64,000 bases of DNA. It comes from Brachypodius melanocephalos (Eukaryota > Chordata > Aves > Passeriformes > Pycnonotidae). The stretch covers positions 34,938,055 through 35,002,054 of the forward strand of contig VZSR01000520.1 of the NCBI GenBank assembly GCA_013398615.1, given 5' to 3'. How positions within the stretch are numbered: position 1 is the first letter of the stretch; each line of letters opens with the position of its first letter. Of this stretch, positions 54,901 to 60,370 are shown piece by piece. The notes under the pieces were generated by a model. The model was not told the DNA's origin and searched no databases. It saw nothing but the letters and a program-made list of their open reading frames with translations. A program made the position numbers and the translations under genes.

Positions 54901-57900
54901 CTGGGGTGAAACTAAATAAAGAAAAACATCCCATATGTGGGATGTAACAACATATGTGCTCGTGTAATATTTAATCTTGTGTGTCAGTGATTAATAAATA
55001 CACACCTTGTGGTACAATATAACTGCCTAGTGAATACAGGGAGATCCTTCTTAGAGACTGTTGGCTTATCTACTGCATTGTCATGCTGGATATTAATTTG
55101 GTTTTACACTTGATTTTTCTTTTCCAAGATGGTGGAAATGGTGTGCCTGCATGTGATCAGTTTAATGGAGGCTTTACAAGAATGCAACTCTACTATCTTT
55201 GTAAAGGTAGGCATACCAAACCATGAATAATTATTAAATGATATTGCCTGATTATTCTGATTTATAAATATATTGTCCTCTGCCCCCCTTTCGGGTTGGA
55301 GTTCCAAGGTTCAGGTGGTTCAAGTCCTTTTTGCCTTCCTAGAATCTCTGAGCCAGACGCAAGAAAGAAACAGAGGCTTCAAGCTTCTGTTTTTCCAAGG
55401 TTTATCAGGTTGTTTATTATTTCTTATCTCACAGTGTGCTCCGTGCCTGGCGAGGTCCGTTCTGCACCTCGGCCATCAGACAACTGCCCGCCCCTGGGCA
55501 GTCTCAGTTCCTTTGCACCCCTTCTTACGTATCTTTATTTACATTTATATGCCAATACTTACTACCTATACTAAACAGGTCATCTCTATTGGACCCAATC
55601 TCTCCAAGCTATATTGTGCTAACATCACAGGAGAAAATGGAGGTGAGAAAGAAGAAGATGCCTAAGCTTTGCCCTAAAATCTCCATGTTGACTTCATTTA
55701 CTTCTATTCTAAAAACCTAAAACTACAAATTTCTCACTCAGTGATAAGCTAAACTACTGCCTTTCACATCCTTGTGACTTGTGATTCCTCTCCCATCTTT
55801 CCCATGGACTGAAATCAAAGAGGGTGTCTTCCTGGGCTTTGTGCCAGGGTCTCTGACCCCCTGTACCGATCCCAGACCCCCCTGCACAGGGCTCAAACCC
55901 CCCTCTACCAAGCTCAAGCCTTCTTGCTTGGTTTCCAGACTGTCCTGCCAGGGTTCCTGAGCCACCAGGGCAACCAAAGGGATGCCCTGGGTTCCGACAC
56001 TCCCCCTCCCACTCCAAAAAGAAAGTGGAAGAAACTGACTTGAATGTTAATGCCGCAATATGACCTAGCAGAGCATATTGAAAAATAAAATCTGTGGTAA
56101 GAAGACCAGACCACAACCTCACATTCAAGTTCTCCTGATTTTTTTTTAAATGAACATCATCTGATCTACTTCCTCTTTCCATTGCCACTCATGTCAGTAA
56201 TGATCTTACTCCTCTGACAGACATAACTAATGTCACTGACTTTGAGAACCTCTAGCTATTGCCTGAATTTTCAGACATTCTGTATCTTTTAATCATCATA
56301 GGTCCTTTGCAGATCTCCTGTGTGTTTTGAGCCTCACATTCTTTTAGGTAGATAACAAAAACTTTTTGCCACAGTGGTTTTCTTGTTATACGTGTATGAC
56401 TTGTTTCTTTGGAAATCTATAGTCAGTCTTCCATGGGTTATCACAGTGTTTGCAGAAGGGTTGAGGTAATCTCACAAGCATAAATCAATTCTACTATCCT
56501 TTTTTATGTTTTCCCAGTGCAAGAGAGTTTTCACATAAGTAGTTAAGGTTAATATAGTTCTTCTGTTGCCATAAAGGAAATTTCTGACTATTGCTTTATT
56601 CTAGTCTTTTATGATCAAACTAGAATTGAAAATAAAGTAGCTAAAACTGAGGGTCTTTATGTCAACTGACATGAAAGCATTCACACTGATTGTGAAAATA
56701 TAGATTTGTAATGTCATGGTTCACTACAGAAATTCTGTCACTAAGGGATGTTAAAGTGATTATGGCTGTGTCTGAAAGACGTATGAGCTTCTCTTTTAGC
56801 CAGTCCAGGATGTTCAGAATTTGACAAAGATGAAGAGTGGCTTTAAAGCTGTGAAAAGAGGCCTTTAGGGCCAAATCCTTGTCACAAATCAAATGAATGC
56901 TTTCAGGGGGTTAGATTTGAGAGTATATATCAATATAACAAAGTCAGGTTAAAAGGACATTGTTGTTGCTATAAAATCAAGCTCATAAAACTGTGGAACT
57001 CTGAGTTAAGGTGCTAAGCTTTCATGTTTAGTGAATGGGAGATGGAAGAGAAGAATTCGGGTGACCAAATCCCTTTTACTCAGCCCTAAAATGAAATCCT
57101 GCATGAACAATATACATGCATAACACTATGATAGGATTCATAGTTCCAGATTTTTTTTTTTCCTGAACTAACTGATTGTACAAATATTTATTGTAGATCT
57201 GAATGAGAAACAATTGCCTTCGTTTAGGGACTTACTGTATGTTTGAAGTCCTTCAAAGACACAGTGGTGCAAAGCTCATTCACACAGGAACCAGCGAGTG
57301 GCTTCTCTAATTTAAAAAATCAAATTTGAGATGGTCTCTTCTTCAGTGACTGTGAAATAAAATGAAAGTGTTCAACTCTTCTCCTGCTTTTCAATGTCAA
57401 GGGAACTGGGAAAGTGGCCATACCAAGTTAGGCATTGGTGTTGAACACCAGTACCTTGCTGGTCACATCTTTGACCACGAAATTTATCTCGAAGGAACTT
57501 GGGAGCCTACAGTAAAGACAGGAACAGCTCAAGGCATTTTGCAGAGACCCAAGGGTTTTAGGCAGGTCCAGCAGCTGCTGTGTAGCTTTTTAGAGAGCTG
57601 GGCAGGCAGCAGATGTGGGGATCCAGAACAGCACTCTGACCAGTCTGTTCTACAGCCTGATTTCCCTTTAAAAATTAAACTTGAATCAGTATAGTTCTGT
57701 TGAAGGTATAAACTCAAAAAATTTGATAGTGTCTGACAGCACTCTGTTCTTTCAGCTGTTCTTTCTAACTAGTGTTTTGTATTCTTCCTTTGTGAAGAAA
57801 AGGCTGGCTGATGATTAGTTAACAGAACTCAAGTACTTCCATAAAAATGTCTTGTGTGACTTATCTATCTGGCAGCTGTAGCACTAGAGGGTTGGCTTGC

Positions 57901-60370
57901 TTGTGCCTGCAGCAGAATGTTTCATTTCCCTAAATATGTCCAGACCCTGCAAGACAGAACTGGTGCTGGAGGACAAAGATCTATATCTGACCTTAGACTT
58001 GTCCAGAAGAGATATTGATAAAAGCTAGTTTCCATGAGTGCCCTTTACAGTCAGTATTTTTGGACATGATTCATCTTGATCTATTTTAGATACTTGCTTT
58101 GGGAAAGATGAACTGGATGTGAAGTGCTTGATTCTCTCAGCTGACTGTAGAAATTGTCCAGTGAATTGGTTCATGTGCAGAGGGGCACCCTAAGTTTTCC
58201 AGCTGGCTTCCCTTCTTGCTTGATGGACTTCTGACACCAGTCCTGACACCACTGGCTAACTCCACAGGAACTCCATCAGTGCCAGAAGAAATTGTCAGGG
58301 ATATTTTGTTGATGGCAGTGGGGTGTGGAGCATGGCCTCCTCACCAAAAACACACATTGGGATTGTGGTCACTGTATCTTATTAAGCACTTGATTAGTGT
58401 CAGAGCCCATGGAAGGATGTGCAGGGCTCACAGGTCTGCTGCATCTGGCTCAATTCCAGCTGTTTTGGCATTCATCTGTCTGTAAATGCTGAGGTTTGAC
58501 TATGGTTCTTCACGGGGTAGACTAAGTAATGAGTTCTGACAGAGCTGCATATGATTCTCCAGCAAAAGAGCACTGAAATTGAAACAATTATCATTCCTTT
58601 CACAAGGGAAACAGCACTTTATCTAATGTTGTCAATAGTGATTAGGTTTAACTTGCAGCTCCTGGTAGCATAATTGGCAAATTGCAGATTTTAATGCCAT
58701 TTGGAGGAACATTTTAGAACAGTAACCTCAGTGGTTAAATTAATATTGAAAAACATGAATACTTTTGCTGGAAATTCCTCTCTGGCTTTCATAAGGTTGT
58801 CGTGTTACACTTCCTCAGAAGTAAAAGTTCCCTGAAGAGCAGGAGTCTGAAATATGTAACACTCCAGTCCAATCACAGCTGACAAATTTGCAGACCTCCT
58901 CACCTTGTCCTTCTGGATAGCTTTTACCTGTGCTCCCCAGCCTACAGAATATCTCACATTCTGCAGTGGAGCACTGATGTGGCTAGTGGCTTAAAAATGT
59001 TGGTTACCATTTAAATATATGACCAGTTATTAAGAACTACTGCTGCATGGGTTTTTTTTTTTCATTTCTTAATGTATACCTCACCATGTAAAATGTTTAC
59101 TCTGTTAACTCCAATATTACTCACCTGCACAAACAGAAACCTTACAAGGAAAGTAAGAAGTGACTTCCTGTAACAAGTTTAATTCTGTATTTTCATCATT
59201 GCCTTAAACAGGATATCAGTAATTGCTACTGGTGACAAGGGAAGTTGCTACTATAGACAAGGGAAACTGGCTTCTTTACATCAGGACTTCTCCAAGTGCT
59301 TAAAATAACCACATTTTCAGATTTGTGGTTCAGACCATGCCAATTCAAATGGCTAAATGCATTAGATGTGTCCTTCTCTGTCTCACAGTAACTGTAACAT
59401 GTTTACAGTCACTTGTGTAATAACAAAATGCACCTCTTCTTGCAGCTCATACCAATGTGGTTGCCAATGATACAGTCAAACTTAAAGGTAAGTTGTTTCT
59501 AGTACCTTATCCTTTTATTGTTAGTATTACACATTTCTGTAAATTCTGGAAATAAGATGCGGTCTCCATATTCTCTGAAAATAGATAATTGCAGCATATG
59601 TAGTTGAGATGAAAGTGTGAGCATAGAGAGAGCATCATTTGCTGAGATACTTGCCCTCTAGTCAGCTCTGTTCTCTTTTTCCCTTCTGGAACACTTTACT
59701 CAAGTTCTGTGTTCGGTCCTTTCCACTCTTTTTATTGAGATTGGTTGTTCCCTGAGCCGTGGTATTCTTAATGCCTTAGGCTTGAGAGTTCCCTGACAAA
59801 TCAGGATTGGGACTCTTGACTCAGGAGTTAGAGTTGGGTTCTAAAGGAGATGTTGTGGGCCTATTTGCTTGGGTAAAACTGTACCATCTGGCTGTCTTTG
59901 TAAGGGAGAGAGCAAGGTGGATGTGTGCTTTGTGAGTCAAGGGATTTTTGGTGAAGAAAAGAAAAGTTTTGGAGTTGGTCTCAGTAAGGAGTTGTGTCTG
60001 TAAGCACATTTACCTTCCACGGCAACACCACAGGGCAGGATGTGGAATAAAGAAATTTGACATGGGGCAGTGTAAGAAACTCCCTGGCCAACAACCAGTA
60101 ACCTTCACATTGCTCTATTAATGTATGTATTAAAGGTAAGAAACCAAATGTTCTGCATCATTTCAACAGCATTTATCTGCTGGACTTCAGCTCCGCCTCC
60201 AAGCCATCCAGAGCAATGTCAACCATCACAGCCTGAGGATGTTGCAGGGGTCAGGACAAATGAACAACAGCTCATCTGTGCTCCGCAAGTGGCTACAGTG
60301 TACCCAGTTTAAAATGGCTCAAGTAGAAATTCAGTCATCAGAAGCTGCCTCTCAGTTTTATCCTTTATGA
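2891..60370 (+). CDS. UNC79: UNC79, C-terminal half (25 exons, 5' end outside the window)
   Basis: This is the 3' part of UNC79, a large cytoplasmic protein built mainly of HEAT/armadillo-like helical repeats. With UNC80 it forms the auxiliary part of the NALCN sodium-leak channel complex, which sets resting excitability of neurons (established knowledge of the family). I recognised it from many blocks that match vertebrate UNC79 closely from memory, such as LPEDAGIDHQTVHQLI, RHLYVLLGYDQQEG, YLPWLYHPPSAMQQG, HAFIFAQLWTVYCEQ and the C-terminus SEAASQFYPL. Twenty-five exons join in phase with GT-AG borders and give about 1,434 residues plus stop; the first exon begins at codon phase 1, so upstream exons are missing. 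No frameshift or premature stop is present, so the gene looks intact. No transmembrane segment or signal peptide is evident, as expected. Identification rests on remembered homology, not on a database search. Confidence 0.97.
4895..5270. other. CpG-rich intronic patch
   Basis: The stretch has many CpG dinucleotides (for example CCCGCGCGGTGGCGCTG and the palindrome GTTGCGCAAC) in an otherwise AT-rich intron, and it brackets the 8-bp tandem repeat. Three overlapping + strand frames stay open through it, but none resembles a known protein; lack of stops follows from base composition. It may be an avian repeat, a small orphan CpG island or a GC-biased insertion. Confidence 0.55.
5021..5120 (+). 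repeat. ATTCCTTC-type tandem repeat
   Basis: Pyrimidine-rich minisatellite made of ATTCC/TTC units, with a clean 8-bp period (TTCATTCC) at about 5034-5060 and degenerate copies after it. The opposite strand is a polypurine run. Confidence 0.85.
5517..5540. repeat. Short perfect inverted repeat
   Basis: AGACTGTCT at 5517-5525 and AGACAGTCT at 5532-5540 are exact reverse complements with a 6-base spacer. No function can be assigned. Confidence 0.7.
5630..5655. repeat. Short perfect inverted repeat
   Basis: CTGTTACACC at 5630-5639 and GGTGTAACAG at 5646-5655 are exact reverse complements around a 6-base spacer. It lies about 90 bp from a similar inverted repeat, so both may belong to one old repeat element. 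Confidence 0.7.
6620..6802 (+). CDS. UNC79: UNC79 window exon 2
   Basis: 183 nt, 61 codons, phase 0 at both ends, from VMDYNINLGKHLLPL to ALLVILYK. The acceptor is TTCTTTTCAG, the donor TATAAG before GTGAGT, both strong. The cysteine- and histidine-containing segment CSCPQLRHYFQQPP is characteristic of UNC79. Confidence 0.97.
6803..7523. other. UNC79 intron
   Basis: 721-bp AT-rich intron. I see nothing in it beyond splice signals. Confidence 0.8.
7524..7686 (+). CDS. UNC79: UNC79 window exon 3
   Basis: 163 nt, entering at phase 0 and leaving with one base of a split codon. It encodes YPYRDCEISKIVLHLIHI through NISRYSEKEK. The acceptor is CTGGCCAG and the donor AAAG before GTACTT. Confidence 0.97.
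8860..8990 (+). repeat. Possible ancient MIR/L2-type relic
   Basis: The order of segments (GCCTTGTGTCTCAGTT, a pyrimidine stretch, GGAGAATAATA, then CTATTGTGAAGGGCTTTTAGG) resembles the diverged core of amniote MIR-type SINEs. It is too diverged to be sure without an alignment. Confidence 0.35.
9896..9918 (+). repeat. Poly-T tract
   Basis: 23 consecutive T residues followed by AAATAG, in an intron. Possibly the A-tail of an old minus-strand retroposon, or a simple homopolymer. Confidence 0.9.
10567..10572 (+). promoter_or_regulatory. NAGNAG tandem splice acceptor
   Basis: Two AG acceptors three bases apart (CAGCAG) at the start of window exon 4. Such sites commonly yield both isoforms, here differing by one Ala next to an acidic stretch. 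Confidence 0.8.
10573..10722 (+). CDS. UNC79: UNC79 window exon 4 (NAGNAG acceptor)
   Basis: 150 nt from the distal acceptor, phase 1 at both ends. It encodes EEDSVFDESDIHDTPTG through KMVKYQPVEMNAQR. The acceptor reads CTCCAGCAG, so a proximal start at 10570 is equally in frame and would add one alanine (KAEED in place of KEED). The donor is AGAA before GTATGA. Either acceptor keeps the reading frame. Confidence 0.94.
10723..12065. other. UNC79 intron
   Basis: 1.3-kb intron with an A-run near 10954, a T-run at 11231-11245 and an AAT-type microsatellite at 11401-11443. No other feature is visible. Confidence 0.8.
11401..11443 (+). repeat. Imperfect AAT/AGTAAT microsatellite
   Basis: Repeated TAATAG/TAATAA trinucleotide units in the intron before window exon 5. 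Confidence 0.85.
12066..13289 (+). CDS. UNC79: UNC79 window exon 5, giant exon with acidic disordered region
   Basis: 1,224 nt, phase 1 at both ends, about 408 residues (residues 262-670 of the part in this window). It opens with EIELAEYRETGALQDS and closes with REYLDISFNILDKLGEQKEAG; both ends are strongly UNC79-like. The middle is rich in Ser, Asp, Glu, Thr and Pro, with runs such as ESDEEEE and DLSSDSTSGPE, and is likely to be disordered and phosphorylated (inference). The KIQIVPRQRKQRKIA segment near the end is basic. A CpG-rich patch at about 12235-12330 encodes an Ala/His/Arg-rich segment that looks less conserved than its flanks. The acceptor is TTTTGATCAG, the donor GGCAG before GTGAGC. 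Confidence 0.97.
13290..15023. other. UNC79 intron
   Basis: 1.7-kb AT-rich intron. I see nothing in it that can be named. Confidence 0.75.
15024..15131 (+). CDS. UNC79: UNC79 window exon 6
   Basis: 108 nt, phase 1 at both ends; encodes AAKGLSTLEMPRESSSAP through VPETSSHSSIS. The acceptor is CACATGCAG and the donor ATCAA before GTAAGT. Both ends are phase 1, so skipping would remove 36 residues in frame. Confidence 0.96.
15267..15300. repeat. Inverted repeat (potential hairpin)
   Basis: GAACAGTT at 15267-15274 pairs with AACTGTTC at 15293-15300, and AATCAT at 15276-15281 with ATGATT at 15285-15290, leaving a 3-base loop and a small bulge. A further AACTGTT copy lies just upstream at 15255-15261. 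Confidence 0.7.
16660..17254 (-). mobile_element. Solo LTR of an avian ERVL-type retrovirus
   Basis: 595-bp element bounded by TGTCATGG on the + strand and CCAGCACA at the other end. On the minus strand it begins TGTGCTGGTTTCAGCTGG and ends TTAGACCATGACA, terminal sequences I recall from abundant avian ERVL-like LTRs. A TATAAA-like motif falls inside on the minus strand. The flanks (CCCCTCT on the left, CCCCCT on the right) could be decayed target duplications. No internal retroviral sequence adjoins, so it is a solo LTR. Family and orientation are from memory. Confidence 0.75.
18648..18745 (-). mobile_element. CR1 LINE 3'-end fragment
   Basis: AGAATCATTTAAGTTGGAAA followed by CTTTAAGATCCTTGAGTCC and CTGCCACTAAGTCATG is the diverged reverse complement of the CR1 3' end, the commonest LINE of birds. 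It is truncated and has no coding capacity. Confidence 0.8.
19485..19601 (+). CDS. UNC79: UNC79 window exon 7
   Basis: 117 nt, phase 1 at both ends; encodes QFRQMKRGSLGALTMNQL through ISTWDT. The acceptor is CTTGCAG and the donor ACTG before GTGAGC. The Lys/Arg-rich segment MKRGSLGALTM is a plausible basophilic kinase site (inference). Confidence 0.96.
19664..19706 (+). repeat. A-rich tract
   Basis: Long A-runs broken by single G residues, located 60 bp after the exon 7 donor. Confidence 0.9.
21034..21077. repeat. 19-bp inverted repeat with 6-base loop
   Basis: Left arm 21034-21052 (TATACTCATGTATACCAAC) and right arm 21059-21077 (GTTGTTATACATGAGTATA) pair at 18 of 19 positions, loop TAGGAA. 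A 7-bp inverted repeat (GTGTGAC at 20990-20996, GTCACAC at 21009-21015) lies just upstream. The hairpin is strong but too short for a usual microRNA precursor. Confidence 0.85.
21470..21540 (+). repeat. T/G-rich simple repeat
   Basis: T-runs interrupted by G, grading into TTTG tetranucleotide repeats at about 21524-21538. Confidence 0.85.
21658..21741 (+). CDS. UNC79: UNC79 window exon 8
   Basis: 84 nt, phase 1 at both ends, 28 residues: QIQHGKRLCNVPVCLNPD through PPLRIR. The acceptor is TATTCACAG and the donor CAGAG before GTTAGT, a weaker donor than its neighbours. In-frame and therefore skippable. Confidence 0.95.
21742..23396. other. UNC79 intron
   Basis: 1.66-kb AT-rich intron. I see nothing in it that can be named. 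Confidence 0.75.
23397..23499 (+). CDS. UNC79: UNC79 window exon 9
   Basis: 103 nt, phase 1 to phase 2; encodes ATKSSLLSAPSIVSMFVPAP and EEFADDQPILMTD. The acceptor ends in AAG (CCTTAAG), the less common class; the donor is GACAA before GTAAGT. Confidence 0.96.
23500..25236. other. UNC79 intron
   Basis: 1.74-kb intron. Apart from open frames without similarity, I see nothing. Confidence 0.75.
25237..25377 (+). CDS. UNC79: UNC79 window exon 10
   Basis: 141 nt, phase 2 at both ends; encodes CHDCGAVLEEYDEETLGL and a hydrophobic helical repeat IVVLSTFIHLSPDLAAPLLL. The CHDCG motif holds two cysteines with a CxxC spacing that could bind metal or stay reduced (inference). The acceptor is CTTGCAG and the donor GGAAG before GTAAAT. 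Confidence 0.97.
25378..29354. other. UNC79 intron with TA-rich microsatellite
   Basis: 4-kb intron containing an AT/GT dinucleotide tract (27131-27205) and a short CA run (about 29301-29314). No coding block or clear transposon was seen. Confidence 0.75.
27131..27205. repeat. TA-rich dinucleotide repeat
   Basis: 75 bp of alternating purine-pyrimidine TA units with interspersed GTGTA and CA, self-complementary and probably length-variable. It creates spurious Tyr/Ile-rich frames on both strands. Confidence 0.95.
29355..29393 (+). CDS. UNC79: UNC79 window exon 11, 39-nt microexon
   Basis: 39 nt, phase 2 at both ends, encoding LASSTSFSNQAE between SVGR and SMMIPGN. The acceptor is TTATTCCAG and the donor GAAAG before GTATGG. 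Exactly 13 codons, so both inclusion and skipping keep the frame. The sequence matches UNC79 at this position as I recall it. Confidence 0.95.
29394..30339. other. UNC79 intron
   Basis: 946-bp AT-rich intron; no feature recognised. Confidence 0.8.
30340..30452 (+). CDS. UNC79: UNC79 window exon 12
   Basis: 113 nt, phase 2 to phase 1; encodes MMIPGNAAGVAKQFLRCVF and HQLAPNGIFPQLFQSIIK. The acceptor is CATTTTCAG, the donor TAAAG before GTAATG. It is separated from exon 13 by only 84 nt. Confidence 0.97.
30453..30536. other. 84-nt stop-free UNC79 intron (retention would stay in frame)
   Basis: GTAATG donor and AATTTCAG acceptor enclose 84 nt, exactly 28 codons. In the exon 12 frame it has no stop and reads through into exon 13, adding a hydrophobic stretch (YLSAFLTLSFLCM) and two further Cys/Asn-rich turns. 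It is the shortest intron here; the others run from about 590 bp to 5.4 kb. Confidence 0.9.
30537..30622 (+). CDS. UNC79: UNC79 window exon 13
   Basis: 86 nt, phase 1 to phase 0; encodes GSFLRTLATSLMDFSELSS and IAALSQLLE. The acceptor is AATTTCAG and the donor TTAGAG before GTATGT. Confidence 0.97.
30623..31443. other. UNC79 intron
   Basis: 821-bp intron; no feature recognised. Confidence 0.8.
31444..31617 (+). CDS. UNC79: UNC79 window exon 14
   Basis: 174 nt, 58 codons, phase 0 at both ends; encodes GLNNKKSLPAGGAMLRCLE through FLTKLPCVLPLK. The acceptor is TTTGCCAG and the donor CTTAAG before GTAGGA. Confidence 0.97.
31618..33258. other. UNC79 intron
   Basis: 1.64-kb AT-rich intron. I see nothing in it that can be named. 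Confidence 0.75.
33259..33327 (+). CDS. UNC79: UNC79 window exon 15
   Basis: 69 nt, 23 codons, phase 0 at both ends; encodes CSLDSSLRIMICLLKIPTTS and ATR. The acceptor is ATATGTTCAG and the donor CCAGG before GTAAGT. Confidence 0.96.
33328..33919. other. UNC79 intron
   Basis: 592-bp intron with adjoining T-rich and A-rich runs at about 33564-33611. No other feature. Confidence 0.8.
33920..34030 (+). CDS. UNC79: UNC79 window exon 16
   Basis: 111 nt, 37 codons, phase 0 at both ends; encodes SLLEPFSKLLSFVIQNAVF and TLAYLVELCGLCYRAFTK, a HEAT-like helical hairpin. The acceptor is TCATTGCAG and the donor CAAAG before GTAACA. Confidence 0.97.
34031..39467. other. UNC79 intron (longest complete one) with CR1 fragment
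   Basis: 5.4-kb intron. The only recognisable element is a + strand CR1 fragment at about 37380-37560. The phases of exons 16 and 17 join directly. Confidence 0.75.
37380..37560 (+). mobile_element. CR1 LINE fragment (older subfamily)
   Basis: The string GCAAGAATGATCAAATGGTT, then AGCTCTTCAGTCTGGAAGAG and GAGAGAGGTCTGCAAGGTCA, is the diverged 3' coding/UTR part of avian CR1 in + orientation. It is heavily mutated. Confidence 0.75.
39468..39572 (+). CDS. UNC79: UNC79 window exon 17
   Basis: 105 nt, 35 codons, phase 0 at both ends; encodes ERDKFYLTRCVILELLQALK and LKSPLPDMNLLLLVQ. The acceptor is TTTGTTGCAG and the donor TTCAG before GTACGG. Confidence 0.97.
39573..43343. other. UNC79 intron with CR1 tail
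   Basis: 3.8-kb intron containing a CR1 3' fragment at 39841-40060. Nothing else was recognised. Confidence 0.75.
39841..40060 (-). mobile_element. CR1 LINE 3'-end fragment
   Basis: GATCACAGAATATATCTTGA followed by GTTGGAAGGGACCCATAAGG and GTTGAGTCC is the reverse complement of the bird CR1 3' end; the following Cys/Pro-codon-like CCTGTCCTGTTGGGG part fits the upstream 3' UTR. Confidence 0.85.
43344..43421 (+). CDS. UNC79: UNC79 window exon 18
   Basis: 78 nt, 26 codons, phase 0 at both ends; encodes FVCADAGTKLAESTILHKQ and MIASLPG. The acceptor is TTTCGTCTTAG and the donor CTGGA before GTAAGT. Confidence 0.97.
43422..45904. other. UNC79 intron
   Basis: 2.5-kb AT-rich intron. I see nothing in it that can be named. 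Confidence 0.75.
45905..45994 (+). CDS. UNC79: UNC79 window exon 19
   Basis: 90 nt, 30 codons, phase 0 at both ends; encodes CGTAAMECMRQYVGEVLDFI and ADMHTLTKLK. The acceptor is TTATGTTTTAG; the donor AAG before GTTTGT is weaker than average. Confidence 0.96.
47884..47912 (+). repeat. 13-bp tandem duplication
   Basis: TCTAGATTCAAAT occurs twice in a row, followed by a partial third copy. Confidence 0.85.
48047..48079 (+). repeat. Tandem duplication containing palindromes
   Basis: GAATGACATATGAT occurs at 48047-48060 and 48066-48079, a 19-bp period; the first copy continues into TGACATATGATGTCA, nearly palindromic. Confidence 0.85.
49394..49569 (+). CDS. UNC79: UNC79 window exon 20
   Basis: 176 nt, phase 0 to phase 2; encodes SHMKTCSQPLHEDTFGGHLK through RYLPWLYHPPSAMQQ, one of the best-conserved UNC79 blocks. 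The acceptor is TTGCCTTGCAG and the donor CAAGG before GTGAGA. Confidence 0.97.
49570..51187. other. UNC79 intron
   Basis: 1.6-kb intron with a possible ancient LINE relic at about 50650-50770. No other feature seen. Confidence 0.75.
50650..50770 (+). repeat. Possible L2/MIR-type relic
   Basis: GATACTGCACTAGGTGGTGG, then GGATAAATAC and GACAGTCTCTGCCCTCAAAA resemble the conserved 3' tail of ancient amniote LINE/SINE elements. Diverged; needs alignment. Confidence 0.3.
51188..51374 (+). CDS. UNC79: UNC79 window exon 21
   Basis: 187 nt, phase 2 to phase 0; encodes PKEFIECVSHIRLLSWLLLG through DHLIVILIGFPEQSK. Very hydrophobic helices typical of the repeat core. The acceptor is TTTCTTGACAG and the donor CAAAG before GTAAGG. 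Confidence 0.97.
51375..52711. other. UNC79 intron
   Basis: 1.3-kb intron; no feature recognised. Confidence 0.8.
52712..52909 (+). CDS. UNC79: UNC79 window exon 22
   Basis: 198 nt, 66 codons, phase 0 at both ends; encodes TSVLHMCSLFHAFIFAQLW through RVTPSILQLMAHNKV. The acceptor is GTTCCTACAG and the donor AAGTG before GTAAGT. Confidence 0.97.
52910..55128. other. UNC79 intron with L3-like relic
   Basis: 2.2-kb intron. An ancient LINE/SINE-like sequence at about 54310-54470 is the only recognisable element. Confidence 0.75.
54310..54470 (+). mobile_element. Ancient L3/MIR-like element 3' end
   Basis: CTCTGTGAAATGTAGATAAT, TCACAGGGGTGTTGTGAGGT, GTGAAGCACTTTGAAGATGA and a terminal TTATTATTATC match, in order, the conserved tail of ancient amniote CR1/L3 or MIR-type elements as I remember it. 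It is the best-preserved old element in the window. Confidence 0.65.
55129..55206 (+). CDS. UNC79: UNC79 window exon 23
   Basis: 78 nt, 26 codons, phase 0 at both ends; encodes MVEMVCLHVISLMEALQECN and STIFVK. The acceptor ends in AAG (TTTTCCAAG) after a good pyrimidine tract. The donor is TAAAG before GTAGGC, only 67 bp upstream of an inserted retroviral LTR. Confidence 0.96.
55274..55999 (-). mobile_element. LTR of an avian ERVK-type retrovirus, minus strand
   Basis: 726 bp bounded by TGTCCTCTGC and GGTTCCGACA. On the minus strand it starts TGTCGGAACCCAGGGCATCC, a start I recall for songbird ERVK-type LTRs, and carries an AATAAA signal (55413-55418) near the R region. It is GC-richer than its surroundings. 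Directly outside its 5' end, on the minus strand, lies a polypurine tract, so this is the 3' LTR of a provirus rather than a solo LTR. Family from memory. Confidence 0.8.
56000..56190 (-). mobile_element. Polypurine tract and residual internal ERV sequence
   Basis: Reading the minus strand, a G/A-rich tract (GGAGTGGGAGGGGGAG) ends exactly where the LTR begins, as expected for plus-strand priming. About 170 bp before it may be the remnant of the provirus's 3' internal region; it has an open frame but no domain I can name. The far border and the target-site duplication were not found. Confidence 0.55.
59446..59487 (+). CDS. UNC79: UNC79 window exon 24, 42-nt exon
   Basis: 42 nt, 14 codons, phase 0 at both ends, encoding LIPMWLPMIQSNLK. 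The acceptor is CTTCTTGCAG and the donor TAAAG before GTAAGT. Small and in frame, so skipping would delete just one helix. Confidence 0.96.
59488..60169. other. UNC79 intron (last)
   Basis: 682-bp intron; no feature recognised. Confidence 0.8.
60170..60370 (+). CDS. UNC79: UNC79 window exon 25, terminal coding exon with stop
   Basis: 201 nt: 66 codons and the TGA stop at 60368-60370. It encodes HLSAGLQLRLQAIQSNVNHH, a Ser/Asn/Gly-rich variable stretch (GSGQMNNSSS), then KWLQCTQFKMAQVEIQSSEA and the family's C-terminus ASQFYPL. The acceptor is TTTCAACAG. Confidence 0.97.
   Translation, partial: HLSAGLQLRLQAIQSNVNHHSLRMLQGSGQMNNSSSVLRKWLQCTQFKMAQVEIQSSEAASQFYPL

Larger units (their letters stand above)
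55207..59445. other. UNC79 intron with ERVK-type LTR
   Basis: 4.2-kb intron. The first part is occupied by a minus-strand LTR plus a stretch of presumed proviral sequence (55274 to about 56190 or further). The remainder is AT-rich with nothing recognisable. Confidence 0.75.

Noticed and set aside
55754..56188. 144-codon minus-strand frame across the ERVK-type LTR
   Set aside because: Gly/Trp/Arg-rich composition follows from the LTR sequence; the part outside the LTR shows no retroviral domain I can recognise. Annotated as mobile element only.
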